Part shown: positions 26,082-33,873 of the stretch, one piece after another
How positions within the stretch are numbered: the first letter of the stretch is position 1
Layout of the letters: each line of letters starts with the position of its first letter
NCBI GenBank assembly: GCA_017302075.1
Contig: JAFLEB010000005.1
Coordinates: 1-34,233 of the forward strand
DNA: 34,233 nucleotides
Origin: Lysobacterales bacterium
Lineage (GTDB): Bacteria; Pseudomonadota; Gammaproteobacteria; Xanthomonadales; Xanthomonadaceae
Reading direction: 5' to 3'
Position numbers and translations under genes: made by a program
Notes under the pieces: generated by a model
Database searches by the model: none
What the model was told of the DNA's origin: nothing
Seen by the model: only the letters and a program-made list of their open reading frames with translations

Positions 26082-27920
26082 TCAGTACAGCAGGTTGATC
26101 ACCGCCACGATCACCAGCAGGTAGAGCAGCGACAGCGGCCCGCCCACGCGCCACATGTCGCGCGCGCCGTAGTTGGCGGGGCCGGTGATCATCGACATCA
26201 CCGGGTTGGACGCGGTCATCAGGTTGTTCGAGGCCGACAGCGCGACGATCAGCGCGAACGCGGTCGGGTTGCCGCCCGCCGCCAGCGCCACGTTGATCGC
26301 GATCGGCACCATGATGATGGTCGCGCCGACATGGCTGATCGCCAGCGAGAACGCGGTGGTCAGCAGGCCGATCAGGACCTGCAGCAACCACAGCGGGAAG
26401 CCGTCCGGCAGCTGTTCCAGGGTGTGCCCGGCTAGCCAGGCGGCGGCGCCGCTGGAGTCCATCGCCCAGCCCAGCGGGATCAGGCAGGCCATCAGGAACA
26501 CGGTCTTCCAGCTGATCGCGGCGTAGGCCTCGTCGACGTGCAGCACGCCGGCCACCAGCATCGCCGCGACCCCGGTCATCAGCGCGATCGGCACCGGGAT
26601 GCGCGTGCTCAGGGCCAGCAGCATCGAGCCGGCGAAGATCGCCATCGCGATCTTGAACTTGTGCGGGCGCTGCTCGTCCTTCGGGTAGTCGGTGACCACC
26701 ACGAAATCCTTGCCCTTGGCCGCCTGCGCGAGGTCGGTCCAGATGCTGTGCAGCACCAGCATGTCGCCCGCGCGGAGCGGGGTGCTGCGGACGTCGTCGC
26801 GCAACACCTGCTTGTCGCGGTTGATCGCCAGCAGGCTGATCCCGTCCTGCTTGCGCAACCGCAGCTGCGCCGAGGTCTTGCCGATGAAGCGCGAGGTCGG
26901 CGGCACCACCGCCTCGGAGATGCCGGCGCGGCTGGGGTTGAACAGGTCGGCGAAGGTGCGCAGGCGCGCCGACAGGCGCAGGAACTGGTTCTGCGCGAAG
27001 TCCGCGACCTGCTCGCGCGGACCCATCATGCCGAGCACGCTGCCTACCCAGATGCGCGTGTCGGCCGGCGGCGACAGCCGCGATTCCTCGCCGGTGCGCA
27101 GCGCCAGCAGCAGCGGCGCGCCGTGCAGCGCCTCGGCGTCGCCCACGCTCATGCCCACCAGCGGGCTGTCCGCGGTCACCGTGAGTTCGTAGACGTCGCC
27201 CTCGATGCCGTAGGCGCGGGAGAAGTAGCTCTGCGTGCGCGCCGGGGTCACCGCGTCGCCGCCGTCTTCGCGCAGGCGGTTGCCGGCGAAGAAATGGAAG
27301 TACGCCAGCGACAACGCCAGCAATGCCAGCCCGATCGGCATCGGCGCGAACATGTTGAGCGGCTCCAGCGCCGCCGCGCCCGAGGGCAGGTTGGCGTTGG
27401 CCGCGACCAGCAGGTCGTTGAGCAGGATCAGCGGCGAGTTGCCGACCATGGTCAGCCCGCCGCCCATCACGATCGCCGCCGCCAGCGGCAGCAGCATGCG
27501 CGACAGGGTCAGGCCGGTGCGCGAGGACAGGCGCGAGGCCACCGGCAGGAACAGCGACATCACCGCCGGGTTCTGCATCACCGAACTGGTCACGCCCGCC
27601 GCCGCGCTGGTGAACAGCAACAGGCGCGATTCCACCCCGTTCGCGCGCCGCAACAGCCAGCCGGCCAGGCGGTTCAGCGCCCCGGTGCGATCCAGGCCGG
27701 CGCCCAGGATCATGGTCGCGATGATGCTCATCACCGCGTTGCCGGCGAAGCCCCCGAACAGGTCCTCGCGCGGCACCAGCCCGGTCAGCCCCAGCACCAC
27801 CAGCACGACCAGCGCGACCACGTCGGCACGCACGCGCTCGAACAGGAACATGGCCATCGTGAAGCCCACCAGCCCGAGCACCAGCTCCATGTCGGTGGTG
27901 AGCGTCAGCGCGGTGTCCAT
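26082..27920 (-). CDS. SLC13/DASS-type permease with two RCK_C (TrkA-C) domains
   Basis: This 612-residue inner-membrane transporter has an N-terminal membrane half (about residues 13-220) with the GFAGNAVMSIIATMILGAGLD-like segment (shown as GFAGNAVMSIIATMI). Two cytoplasmic RCK_C modules lie at about 225-390 (LTVTADSPLVGMSVG; VVPPTSRFIGKTSAQL ... LRAGDMLVLH). The second membrane half contains SLAISHVGATIIMVP and ALSASNNLMTASNPV. Bacterial relatives move dicarboxylates, sulfate or other anions with sodium; the substrate here is unknown. It begins 37 bp after trmB and closes the thiS-thiG-trmB run. ATG at 27920 is chosen; an in-frame ATG at 27890 is possible, neither with a strong ribosome-binding site. 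Confidence 0.87.
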   Translation of the reverse strand: MDTALTLTTDMELVLGLVGFTMAMFLFERVRADVVALVVLVVLGLTGLVPREDLFGGFAGNAVMSIIATMILGAGLDRTGALNRLAGWLLRRANGVESRLLLFTSAAAGVTSSVMQNPAVMSLFLPVASRLSSRTGLTLSRMLLPLAAAIVMGGGLTMVGNSPLILLNDLLVAANANLPSGAAALEPLNMFAPMPIGLALLALSLAYFHFFAGNRLREDGGDAVTPARTQSYFSRAYGIEGDVYELTVTADSPLVGMSVGDAEALHGAPLLLALRTGEESRLSPPADTRIWVGSVLGMMGPREQVADFAQNQFLRLSARLRTFADLFNPSRAGISEAVVPPTSRFIGKTSAQLRLRKQDGISLLAINRDKQVLRDDVRSTPLRAGDMLVLHSIWTDLAQAAKGKDFVVVTDYPKDEQRPHKFKIAMAIFAGSMLLALSTRIPVPIALMTGVAAMLVAGVLHVDEAYAAISWKTVFLMACLIPLGWAMDSSGAAAWLAGHTLEQLPDGFPLWLLQVLIGLLTTAFSLAISHVGATIIMVPIAINVALAAGGNPTAFALIVALSASNNLMTASNPVMSMITGPANYGARDMWRVGGPLSLLYLLVIVAVINLLY

Positions 27921-27956
27921 CCGGCGGGTTCGACTCCGTGTCCTGTTCGGCGTGGG

Positions 27957-28691
27957 TCAGCAGCGGTCGTACAGCAGGTCCCAGACGCCGTGGCCCAGCC
28001 GCAGGCCGCGCGCCTCGAAATGCGTCTGCGGCCGCCAGTCCGGGCGGGGCACGCTGCCGCGCGGGCCGGCGCGGTTGGCGATGCCCGGGGTAGCGTCCAG
28101 CACGTCCCACATCTGCTCGGCATAGTCCTGCCAATCGGTGGCGAGGTGCAAGCGACCGCCGGGCGCGAGCTTGCGCACCAGCAGCGCCGCGAACGCCGGG
28201 TTCACCAGCCGCCGCTTGTGGTGCCGCTTCTTGTGCCAGGGGTCGGGGAAGTAGATGCGCGCCTCGTCCAGGCTGCCATCGGCGATCTCGTGCTCCAGCA
28301 CTTCCACCGCATCGTGGTGGTAGAGCTTCACGTTGGTGGCGCCGTCGGCGTCCAGCGCATTGAGCAGGCGGCCGACGCCGGGCGCATGCACTTCGATGCC
28401 GACGTGGTCGCGCGCGGGATCGCGCTGCGCCGAGTACCGCAGCGCCTCGCCATTGCCGAAGCCGATCTCGAGGATGCGCGGGGCGCGGCGCCCGAAGGCG
28501 GCGTCGAAATCGCGCGGGGTGCCGGCGTACGCCAGCCCGAAGCGCGGCCAGAGCTCGTCGAAGGCGCGCTGCTGGGCGTCGGTGAAGCGGCCCTGGCGCA
28601 GCACGAAGCTGCGGATCTTGCGCGCGCCCTCGGTCGCGGTGAACGGCTTGGGCGGCGCCTTGCGCCCGTCGCTGGAAAACGGGTCGGTCAT
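27957..28691 (-). CDS. trmB: tRNA (guanine-N7-)-methyltransferase
   Basis: This 244-residue SAM-dependent enzyme makes m7G46 in the variable loop of many tRNAs. The N-terminal tail ([18 protein letters not shown]) is typical. The SAM-binding loop [10 protein letters not shown] is at residues 75-84, [13 protein letters not shown] follows, and the catalytic signature [15 protein letters not shown] starts at residue 148. Length is normal. Its ATG is one base after the thiG stop, so translation is coupled. This thiG-trmB order is what I recall for Xanthomonadales. Confidence 0.95.
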   Translation of the reverse strand: MTDPFSSDGRKAPPKPFTATEGARKIRSFVLRQGRFTDAQQRAFDELWPRFGLAYAGTPRDFDAAFGRRAPRILEIGFGNGEALRYSAQRDPARDHVGIEVHAPGVGRLLNALDADGATNVKLYHHDAVEVLEHEIADGSLDEARIYFPDPWHKKRHHKRRLVNPAFAALLVRKLAPGGRLHLATDWQDYAEQMWDVLDATPGIANRAGPRGSVPRPDWRPQTHFEARGLRLGHGVWDLLYDRC

Positions 28692-28692
28692 C

Positions 28693-29487
28693 TCAGCCGA
28701 TCAATCCGTCGATTGGCGAGGACGCGGACGCGAAGCGCTTGCGCGGGATCCGCCCGGCCTGGAAGGCGGCCCGCCCGGCCTCGACGGCCAGCTTCATCGC
28801 GTGCGCCATCAGCACCGGGTCGCGCGCGCCGGCGATCGCGGTGTTCATCAGCACGCCATCGCAGCCAAGTTCCATCGCGATGCTCGCATCCGAGGCCGTG
28901 CCGACGCCTGCATCGACGATGATCGGGACCTTGGCGTTCTCGACGATCTCGATGAGGTTGTAGCGGTTCTGGATGCCCAGCCCGGAGCCGATCGGCGCGG
29001 CCAGCGGCATCACCGCCACGCAGCCGATTTCCTCGAGGCGCTTGCACAGGATCGGGTCGTCGCTGGTGTAGACCATGACCTGGAAGCCGTCGGCCACCAG
29101 CGTTTCCGCCGCGGCCAGGGTCTGCACCACGTCCGGGTACAGGGTGCGCTGGTCGCCCAGCACCTCCAGCTTCACCAGCGCGTGGCCGTCCAGCAGCTCG
29201 CGCGCCAGGCGGCAGGTGCGCACCGCGTCTTCCGCGGTGTAGCAGCCGGCGGTGTTGGGCAGGATGGTGTAGCGGTCGGGCGGGAGCACGTCGAGCAGGT
29301 TGGGCTCGCCGGGCGCCTGGCCGATGTTGGTCCGGCGGATCGCGACGGTCACGATTTCCGCGCCCGCGGCATCGGTGGCGCGGCGGGTCTCGTCGAGGTC
29401 CTTGAACTTGCCGGTGCCGGTCAGCAGGCGGGAGGCATAGGCCTTGCCGGCGATGATCAGGGGATCGCGTGGGGTGGTCGCAGTCAT
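28693..29487 (-). CDS. thiG: Thiazole synthase
   Basis: This 264-residue TIM-barrel enzyme forms the thiazole phosphate of thiamine from deoxyxylulose 5-phosphate, dehydroglycine and ThiS thiocarboxylate. The Schiff-base lysine is K106 in [10 protein letters not shown]. The phosphate-binding loops [14 protein letters not shown] and [17 protein letters not shown] are intact. ATG at 29487 begins the conserved sequence. The same frame stays open far upstream only because of base composition. It lies 50 bp downstream of thiS and one base before trmB, in one operon. Confidence 0.95.
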   Translation of the reverse strand: MTATTPRDPLIIAGKAYASRLLTGTGKFKDLDETRRATDAAGAEIVTVAIRRTNIGQAPGEPNLLDVLPPDRYTILPNTAGCYTAEDAVRTCRLARELLDGHALVKLEVLGDQRTLYPDVVQTLAAAETLVADGFQVMVYTSDDPILCKRLEEIGCVAVMPLAAPIGSGLGIQNRYNLIEIVENAKVPIIVDAGVGTASDASIAMELGCDGVLMNTAIAGARDPVLMAHAMKLAVEAGRAAFQAGRIPRKRFASASSPIDGLIG

Positions 29488-29537
29488 CGCGGGATTATCG
29501 CCGATGGCGCGCGGCGATGCCGCGCGAACGCCAGGCC

Positions 29538-29738
29538 TCACCCACCGCCGAGGGCATGCACGATCTCGACCCGGTCGCCCGCCTGCAGGCGGTGGATCGC
29601 ATGTTGGCCGCGCGGGATGATCTCGCCGTTGACCTCCACGGCCACGCGGCGGCCGGACAGGCCCTCGGCGTCGAGCAGCGCGGCCAGGGTCGCCTCGGCG
29701 GGCAGGGGGCGGTCGGTGCCATTGAGCAGGACGTGCAT
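29538..29738 (-). CDS. thiS: Sulfur carrier protein ThiS
   Basis: This 66-residue ubiquitin-like sulfur carrier starts [13 protein letters not shown]. It has the core [19 protein letters not shown] and ends [11 protein letters not shown], giving the C-terminal Gly-Gly that is adenylated by ThiF and thiocarboxylated. Length matches the family. It is the first gene of thiS-thiG-trmB. No TPP riboswitch is visible in the 127-bp upstream region, so thiamine control, if any, is by other means. No strong ribosome-binding site precedes the ATG. Confidence 0.93.
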   Translation of the reverse strand: MHVLLNGTDRPLPAEATLAALLDAEGLSGRRVAVEVNGEIIPRGQHAIHRLQAGDRVEIVHALGGG

Positions 29739-29801
29739 GCCGCCATTTTGGCCGGTTTGCGGCGGTCCGTGGCGTGTCGCGCCGCAACTTGTGACCGTTA
29801 C

Positions 29802-29815
29802 GGTTTCGTGAAACC
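29802..29815. promoter_or_regulatory. Operator-like palindrome
   Basis: GGTTTCGTGAAACC has perfect 6-bp arms around GT. It lies in the divergent region between thiS and the autotransporter gene, about 20 bases upstream of the -10 candidate at 29836-29841 (TACTGT). It could bind a dimeric regulator. Confidence 0.4.
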
Positions 29816-29865
29816 ATCCGCGCCATTCGCTGTCGTACTGTCGGCGCCCATCCCGAGGAACCCCC

Positions 29866-31746
29866 ATGAAGACCAAGCTGATCCGCTCCGTGCTGGCTGC
29901 TGCGTTGGCGATTGCCGCGCTTCCGGCAGCGGCGCAGTCCTCCTCCAAGTCCCCGTTCTCGCAGACGATCTTCTTCGGCGACAGCCTGACGGATGGCGGC
30001 TACTTCCGCCCGCTCCTGATCCAGATGGTGGGTCCGAACGGCGCGACCATCGGCCAGTTCACCACCAACCCGAGCTACGTCTGGTCGCAGTACCTCGCCG
30101 ACTATTACGGCAGCAATGCGCAGGCCGCGTGGACCGGCAATGCCACCGCCACCCCGACGCCCGCCAGCGGCAACAACTGGGCCGTCGGCGGCGCGCGCGT
30201 GGGCACCAACTCCGTCGGTGGACTGGGCTACACGCCTTCGCTCACGGCGCAGTACCAGGCCTACCTGGCCTCCGGCCACGCGGTGGATGCGCACGCGCTG
30301 TACGCGGTGTGGGGTGGCGCCAACGACATGTTCGCGGTGCAGGCCAATCCCTCCCAGGCTGCGCAGATCATCTCCGGCGCAGTGACCGCGCAGGTCGGGC
30401 TGGTGGGCGCGCTGACCCAGGCCGGTGCGCAGTACATCCTCGTGCCGACCTTGCCGGACCTCGGCCTGACGCCGGACGCGCGCGCCGGCGGAGCAGTGGG
30501 CATGGCCCAGGGCACCGCCCTCGCCACGACCTACAACACCAGCCTCTTCAACGCGCTGGCCGCCAACAACCTGCGCGTGATCCCGATGGACACCTTCCAC
30601 TTCCTGCAGGAAGTGGTGGCCAACCCCTCGCAGTTCGGCATCACCAATGTCACCGGCAAGGCCTGCGTCACCCAGCCGCCGCCAGCCGGTAGTTCCTCGT
30701 TGTTCTGCAGCCCGCTCTCGACCGTGCCGGGCGGCGCGAACAGCTACCTGTTCGCCGACGGGGTGCACCCGACTACCGCCGCGCACAAGGCGCTGGCGGA
30801 TTTCGCCGTTTCGATCATCGAAGGCCCGCGCCAGCTGGCGATCCTGCCGTACTCGGCCAGCACCATCGGTCGTGCCCGCGCGATGATGGTGGAAGGCTCG
30901 ATCGACGCCTTCGCGCAGGACGACCAGGACGGCATGCGCTGGTGGGGCGACGTGCGCGGCGACCAAGTCCGCTACGGCGCGCCGTTCCACTTCGACGGCA
31001 CCGGCCCGACCGCCTCGTTCGGCATCGGCTGGCGCAGCGGCAACCTGTACTACGGGGGTTTCGCCGGGTACGGCCGCCAGGACATCGACTTCGGCGAGCG
31101 TCGCGGCAACTTCAAGCAGACCGATACCAGCATCGGCGGCTTCGTCGGCTGGGAGAGCGGTGCACTGTGGGCGAATGCGCAGCTGAGCTGGACCAACCTC
31201 GACTTCGACGTCGACCGCCAAGTCAACCTGGGTACTGCAACCCGCGTCCACACTGGCTCGCCGGGCGGCGACAACCTGTCGGTAGGCGGCAGCGTCGGCT
31301 GGAACTTCAGCCACGGCGCGTTCACCCATGGCCCGGTGCTGACCTTGTTGTCGCAGCAGATCACCGTCGATGGTTACGCCGAGAGCGAGCCGACGCTGTC
31401 CACCTCGCTGGCGTTCCCCGAGCAGAAGGTCGATTCGCTGATCGGCAGCGCGGGTTGGCAGGCCAGCTACGAAATCAACGAGCACCTGGTCCCGTACGCC
31501 AAGTTGACGTGGGACCGCGAGTTCGAGGACGCGCGCGAGCAGGTCTACGCGCAGGCGCAGTCGATCCCCAATTCGCTGCCCTACGCGGTGCCGGGCCTGG
31601 CCTTCGACGAAAGCTACGGCACCCTGACCTTCGGCATCCGCAGCAAGCTGATGGGCCTGGATGTGGTCACCGGCTCCAATGTCTCGGTCGGGCAGGCGGG
31701 CGGCAACGATTACAGCACCTTCATCACCGTGGGCGGCCGCTTCTGA
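29866..31746 (+). CDS. Autotransporter esterase, GDSL family (EstA-like)
   Basis: This 626-residue protein has a signal peptide (residues 1-24, ending ALPAAAQ). The SGNH/GDSL esterase passenger domain follows: the catalytic S40 in [10 protein letters not shown], an oxyanion-type N153 in WGGANDMF, and D298/H301 in FADGVHP. From about residue 345 it becomes an autotransporter beta-barrel (alternating strands such as [18 protein letters not shown]), ending VGGRF with a terminal aromatic residue. Homologues such as Pseudomonas EstA hold the esterase on the cell surface and affect rhamnolipid, motility or lipid use. The ATG has GAGGAACCCCC upstream. The gene is alone between the thiS promoter region and tRNA-Gly. 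Confidence 0.93.
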   Translation: MKTKLIRSVLAAALAIAALPAAAQSSSKSPFSQTIFFGDSLTDGGYFRPLLIQMVGPNGATIGQFTTNPSYVWSQYLADYYGSNAQAAWTGNATATPTPASGNNWAVGGARVGTNSVGGLGYTPSLTAQYQAYLASGHAVDAHALYAVWGGANDMFAVQANPSQAAQIISGAVTAQVGLVGALTQAGAQYILVPTLPDLGLTPDARAGGAVGMAQGTALATTYNTSLFNALAANNLRVIPMDTFHFLQEVVANPSQFGITNVTGKACVTQPPPAGSSSLFCSPLSTVPGGANSYLFADGVHPTTAAHKALADFAVSIIEGPRQLAILPYSASTIGRARAMMVEGSIDAFAQDDQDGMRWWGDVRGDQVRYGAPFHFDGTGPTASFGIGWRSGNLYYGGFAGYGRQDIDFGERRGNFKQTDTSIGGFVGWESGALWANAQLSWTNLDFDVDRQVNLGTATRVHTGSPGGDNLSVGGSVGWNFSHGAFTHGPVLTLLSQQITVDGYAESEPTLSTSLAFPEQKVDSLIGSAGWQASYEINEHLVPYAKLTWDREFEDAREQVYAQAQSIPNSLPYAVPGLAFDESYGTLTFGIRSKLMGLDVVTGSNVSVGQAGGNDYSTFITVGGRF

Positions 31747-31754
31747 CCGCAGCT

Positions 31755-31785
31755 CGCGCGCCGGCCACCCGGGCGCGCGTTGTGT
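31755..31785 (+). terminator. Hairpin after the autotransporter gene, overlapping the tRNA promoter
   Basis: CGCGCGCC (31755-31762) pairs with GGCGCGCG (31772-31779) and is followed by TTGTGT. It could end the esterase transcript. The TTGTGT also serves as the -35 candidate of the tRNA gene. Confidence 0.45.
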
Positions 31786-31808
31786 CGGCGCGGCGCGCGG
31801 CATAGACT
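31780..31808 (+). promoter_or_regulatory. Promoter of tRNA-Gly
   Basis: A -35 candidate TTGTGT (31780-31785) and a -10 candidate TAGACT (31803-31808) are separated by exactly 17 bases. The predicted start is a few bases before the tRNA 5' end at 31819. Confidence 0.55.
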
Positions 31809-31818
31809 TGGCACCCTC

Positions 31819-31892
31819 GCGGGTGTAGTTCAATGGTAGAACTGCAGCTTCCCAAGCTGCTAGCGTGGGTTCGATTCCCATCACCCGCTCCA
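31819..31892 (+). tRNA. tRNA-Gly (anticodon CCC)
   Basis: A 74-nt cloverleaf includes an encoded CCA end. The acceptor stem GCGGGTG pairs with CACCCGC, the anticodon arm is GCAGC-TTCCCAA-GCTGC with anticodon CCC, and the T arm is TGGG-TTCGATT-CCCA. The discriminator base is T, as in E. coli tRNA-Gly(CCC). It reads GGG codons. Confidence 0.97.
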
Positions 31893-31899
31893 ATCGCGC

Positions 31900-31934
31900 A
31901 GGGCGGCATCCGGCAGGGTGCCGCCCTTCGTCTT
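31900..31934 (+). terminator. Terminator of tRNA-Gly
   Basis: AGGGCGGCA (31900-31908) and TGCCGCCCT (31919-31927) form a perfect 9-bp stem with a ten-base loop, followed by TCGTCTTT. It begins eight bases after the tRNA CCA end. Confidence 0.8.
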
Positions 31935-32017
31935 TGCGACGATGGCGTTGCAGGCGGCGTTCATCCGATCGCAACCCGCACGCGGGATCATCGCCGTCGA
32001 TCCCGGAAGCGCCGCCG

Positions 32018-32923
32018 ATGAAATTCGCCATCCTGTCCCGCAACAGCAAGCTCTATTCCACCCGCCGCCTGGTCGAGGCCGCGCGCGGGCAGGGCCACAG
32101 CGTGCGCGTGCTGGACCCGCTGCGCTGCTACATGCGGATCGCCAACGACGGCTTCGGGATGCGCTACAAGGGCGGCCGGATCTCCGGCTACGACGCCGTG
32201 ATCCCGCGCATCGGCGCGTCGGTAACCCGCTATGGATGCGCCGTGCTGCGCCAGTTCCAGCTGATGGGCACAGCGACGCCCAGCGATGCCGAGGCGATCG
32301 CGCGCGCGCGTGACAAGCTGCGCTGCCACCAGTTGCTCGCCGCGGAGGGCATCGGCCTGCCGGACACCGTGTTCGGCGACAACCCGGACGACACCGCCGA
32401 CCTGCTCGCGCTGCTCGGCCCGCCGCCGCACGTGATCAAGCTCAACGAAGGCACCCAGGGCGCCGGGGTGATGCTCACCGAGAAGCCGTCGGCCTCGCGC
32501 GGTGCGGTGGAGACCCTGCGTGGCCTGTACGCCAACTTCCTGGTGCAGGAATTCATCGCCGAGGCCAGGGGCGCCGACCTGCGCTGCTTCGTGGTCGGCG
32601 ACCGCGTGGTGGCCGCGATGCGCCGGCAGGCCCCAAAGGGCGAGTTCCGCTCCAACCTGCATCGCGGGGGAACCGCCAAGCCGGTGCGCATCACCCGCGC
32701 CGAGACGGCGACGGCCGTGCGCGCGGCGCGCGCGTTGGGCCTGGGCGTGGCCGGCGTCGACATGCTGCGCAGCAAGCGCGGCCCGCTGGTGCTGGAGGTC
32801 AATTCCTCGCCCGGGCTCGAGGGCATCGAGGCCGCGACCGGCGTGGATGTCGCCGGCTGCATCGTGTCGCACGTGGTCGGGTTGGCGCAGTCCCGCGGCA
32901 ACGAAGATCGAACGCCGATTTGA
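32018..32923 (+). CDS. rimK: RimK-type ATP-grasp ligase (ribosomal protein S6 glutamate ligase)
   Basis: This 301-residue cytoplasmic enzyme of the ATP-grasp family starts [15 protein letters not shown], the usual RimK N-terminus, and has the expected length. The ATP-grasp core includes [35 protein letters not shown] and RSNLHRGG, with metal ligands in [13 protein letters not shown] (E260, N262). E. coli RimK adds glutamates to the C-terminus of ribosomal protein S6 and can make poly-glutamate; the same is likely here. The ribosome-binding site is weak. The first -10-like box of the small-RNA candidate lies seven bases after its stop. Confidence 0.9.
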   Translation: MKFAILSRNSKLYSTRRLVEAARGQGHSVRVLDPLRCYMRIANDGFGMRYKGGRISGYDAVIPRIGASVTRYGCAVLRQFQLMGTATPSDAEAIARARDKLRCHQLLAAEGIGLPDTVFGDNPDDTADLLALLGPPPHVIKLNEGTQGAGVMLTEKPSASRGAVETLRGLYANFLVQEFIAEARGADLRCFVVGDRVVAAMRRQAPKGEFRSNLHRGGTAKPVRITRAETATAVRAARALGLGVAGVDMLRSKRGPLVLEVNSSPGLEGIEAATGVDVAGCIVSHVVGLAQSRGNEDRTPI

Positions 32924-32929
32924 CGGTTT

Positions 32930-32935
32930 TTTAAT
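32930..32935 (+). promoter_or_regulatory. Candidate -10 box of the small RNA
   Basis: TTTAAT matches TATAAT in five of six positions and predicts a start at about 32942, exactly where the structured region begins. The -35 region (ATCGAA at 32907) is poor. Confidence 0.4.
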
Positions 32936-32941
32936 CGCGGC

Positions 32942-33058
32942 CTGCCCATGATCATGCGCAGCGATGTCCACCTTCCCCCGGACATCGGCTTGGCAGGGCA
33001 ACCAGTGACCATCCCGCATGGTATTCGGCCCAGGTGGCGCGCCACCTGGGCCTTTGTT
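32942..33058 (+). ncRNA. Candidate structured small RNA with intrinsic terminator
   Basis: About 117 nt between rimK and the response-regulator gene hold a series of dyads. The first is a near-palindrome at 32942-32961 (arms CTGC/GCAG around CATGATCATG). The second is a hairpin with perfect 8-bp arms, CGATGTCC (32962-32969) and GGACATCG (32980-32987), whose loop ACCTTCCCCC shows five consecutive C. The third is ACCAT/ATGGT (33008-33022, loop CCCGC). The last is a perfect 26-bp palindrome (33027-33052) followed by TTTGTTT, a strong intrinsic terminator. There is no plausible reading frame. C-rich exposed loops recall the Xanthomonas small RNA sX13, but homology cannot be judged here. The alternative is that this is the 3' untranslated region of rimK. 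Confidence 0.5.
33027..33058 (+). terminator. Intrinsic terminator
   Basis: A perfect palindrome (an 11-bp stem with a CGCG loop if the centre is open) is followed by TTTGTTT. It ends the small-RNA candidate or the rimK transcript and insulates the two-component genes downstream. Confidence 0.8.
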
Positions 33059-33066
33059 TGGCTGGC

Positions 33067-33091
33067 GATCGCGCGCAGGGTGCGCGCGATC
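33067..33091. repeat. Perfect inverted repeat, 11-bp arms
   Basis: GATCGCGCGCA and TGCGCGCGATC flank GGG. It sits between the terminator and the candidate -10 box of the response-regulator gene. No T run follows on the plus strand, so an operator or an mRNA leader structure are both possible. Confidence 0.5.
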
Positions 33092-33126
33092 CCGCCGGCG
33101 GCGCGGGCAAGGCGCGGTGGCTGTGC

Positions 33127-33132
33127 CAGAAT
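33127..33132 (+). promoter_or_regulatory. Candidate -10 box of the response-regulator gene
   Basis: CAGAAT in TGTGCCAGAATCC lies 57 bases before the ATG. It predicts a leader of roughly 50 nt. The -35 region is not clear. Confidence 0.35.
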
Positions 33133-33189
33133 CCCGGAACCCGGCATCCCGGCGATGGTCCCACCTGTCGTCGCCCTCGAGGAACACGC

Positions 33190-33873
33190 ATGCGCATCCT
33201 GGTGATCGAAGACAACGCCGACATCGCCGCCAACCTCGGCGACTACCTCGAGGACCGTGGCCATGTGGTGGACTTCGCCGCGGACGGCGTGACCGGGCTG
33301 CACCTGGCGGTGGTCAACGACTTCGACGCGATCGTGCTGGACCTGAACCTGCCCGGCATGGATGGACTCGAGGTCTGCCGCAAGCTGCGCAACGAGGCGC
33401 GCAAGCAGACCCCGGTGCTGATGCTCACCGCGCGCGATTCGCTGGAGAACAAGCTGGCGGGCTTCGATTCCGGCGCCGACGATTACCTGATCAAGCCGTT
33501 CGCGTTGCAGGAAGTCGACGTGCGCCTCAACGCGCTGGCGCGCCGCGGGCGCGGTCCGCAGGCGCGGATCCTCAACGTCGGCGAGCTGGAGTACAACCTC
33601 GACACGCTGGAGGTCAGGCGCGAGGGCAAGCTGCTGCAGCTCAACCCGACCGCGCTGAAGATCCTGCAATCGCTGATGGAGGCCTCGCCGGCGGTGGTCA
33701 CCCGGCAGGACCTGGAGACCCGCGTGTGGGGCGAGGAACTTCCCGATTCCGACTCGCTGCGGGTGCACATCCACGGCTTGCGCGCCGTGCTCGACAAGCC
33801 GTTCTCGGTGCCGATGATCCAGACCCGCCACGGCATTGGCTACCGGATTGCCCCGCCCGATGCCGACGGCTGA
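33190..33873 (+). CDS. OmpR/PhoP-family response regulator
   Basis: This 227-residue protein has a receiver domain (residues 1-115) with the acidic pocket E7-D8, phospho-acceptor D51 (AIVLDLNLPGMDG), T80 (LMLTARD) and K102 (YLIKPF). A winged-helix DNA-binding domain (about 130-222) follows, with the recognition region DSDSLRVHIHGLRAVLDKPF and closing TRHGIGYRI. The ATG at 33190 has GAGGA seven bases upstream; longer in-frame starts would precede the conserved MRILVIEDN. It overlaps the kinase gene by 14 bp, so the two form one two-component system. The signal and regulon are unknown. Close relatives occur throughout Xanthomonadales. Confidence 0.93.
   Translation: MRILVIEDNADIAANLGDYLEDRGHVVDFAADGVTGLHLAVVNDFDAIVLDLNLPGMDGLEVCRKLRNEARKQTPVLMLTARDSLENKLAGFDSGADDYLIKPFALQEVDVRLNALARRGRGPQARILNVGELEYNLDTLEVRREGKLLQLNPTALKILQSLMEASPAVVTRQDLETRVWGEELPDSDSLRVHIHGLRAVLDKPFSVPMIQTRHGIGYRIAPPDADG

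Noticed and set aside
29739..29865. TPP riboswitch upstream of thiS
   Set aside because: The conserved CTGAGA and ACCTGATCTGG-type motifs are absent from the minus strand.
31819..31892. tRNA-Gly as an integration site for a mobile element
   Set aside because: No integrase gene and no second copy of the tRNA 3' end were seen in the window, and both flanks carry ordinary genes.
29488..32049. Upstream extension of the thiG frame on the minus strand through the autotransporter and tRNA
   Set aside because: The extension has no homology and crosses a tRNA gene. The thiG sequence begins at 29487.
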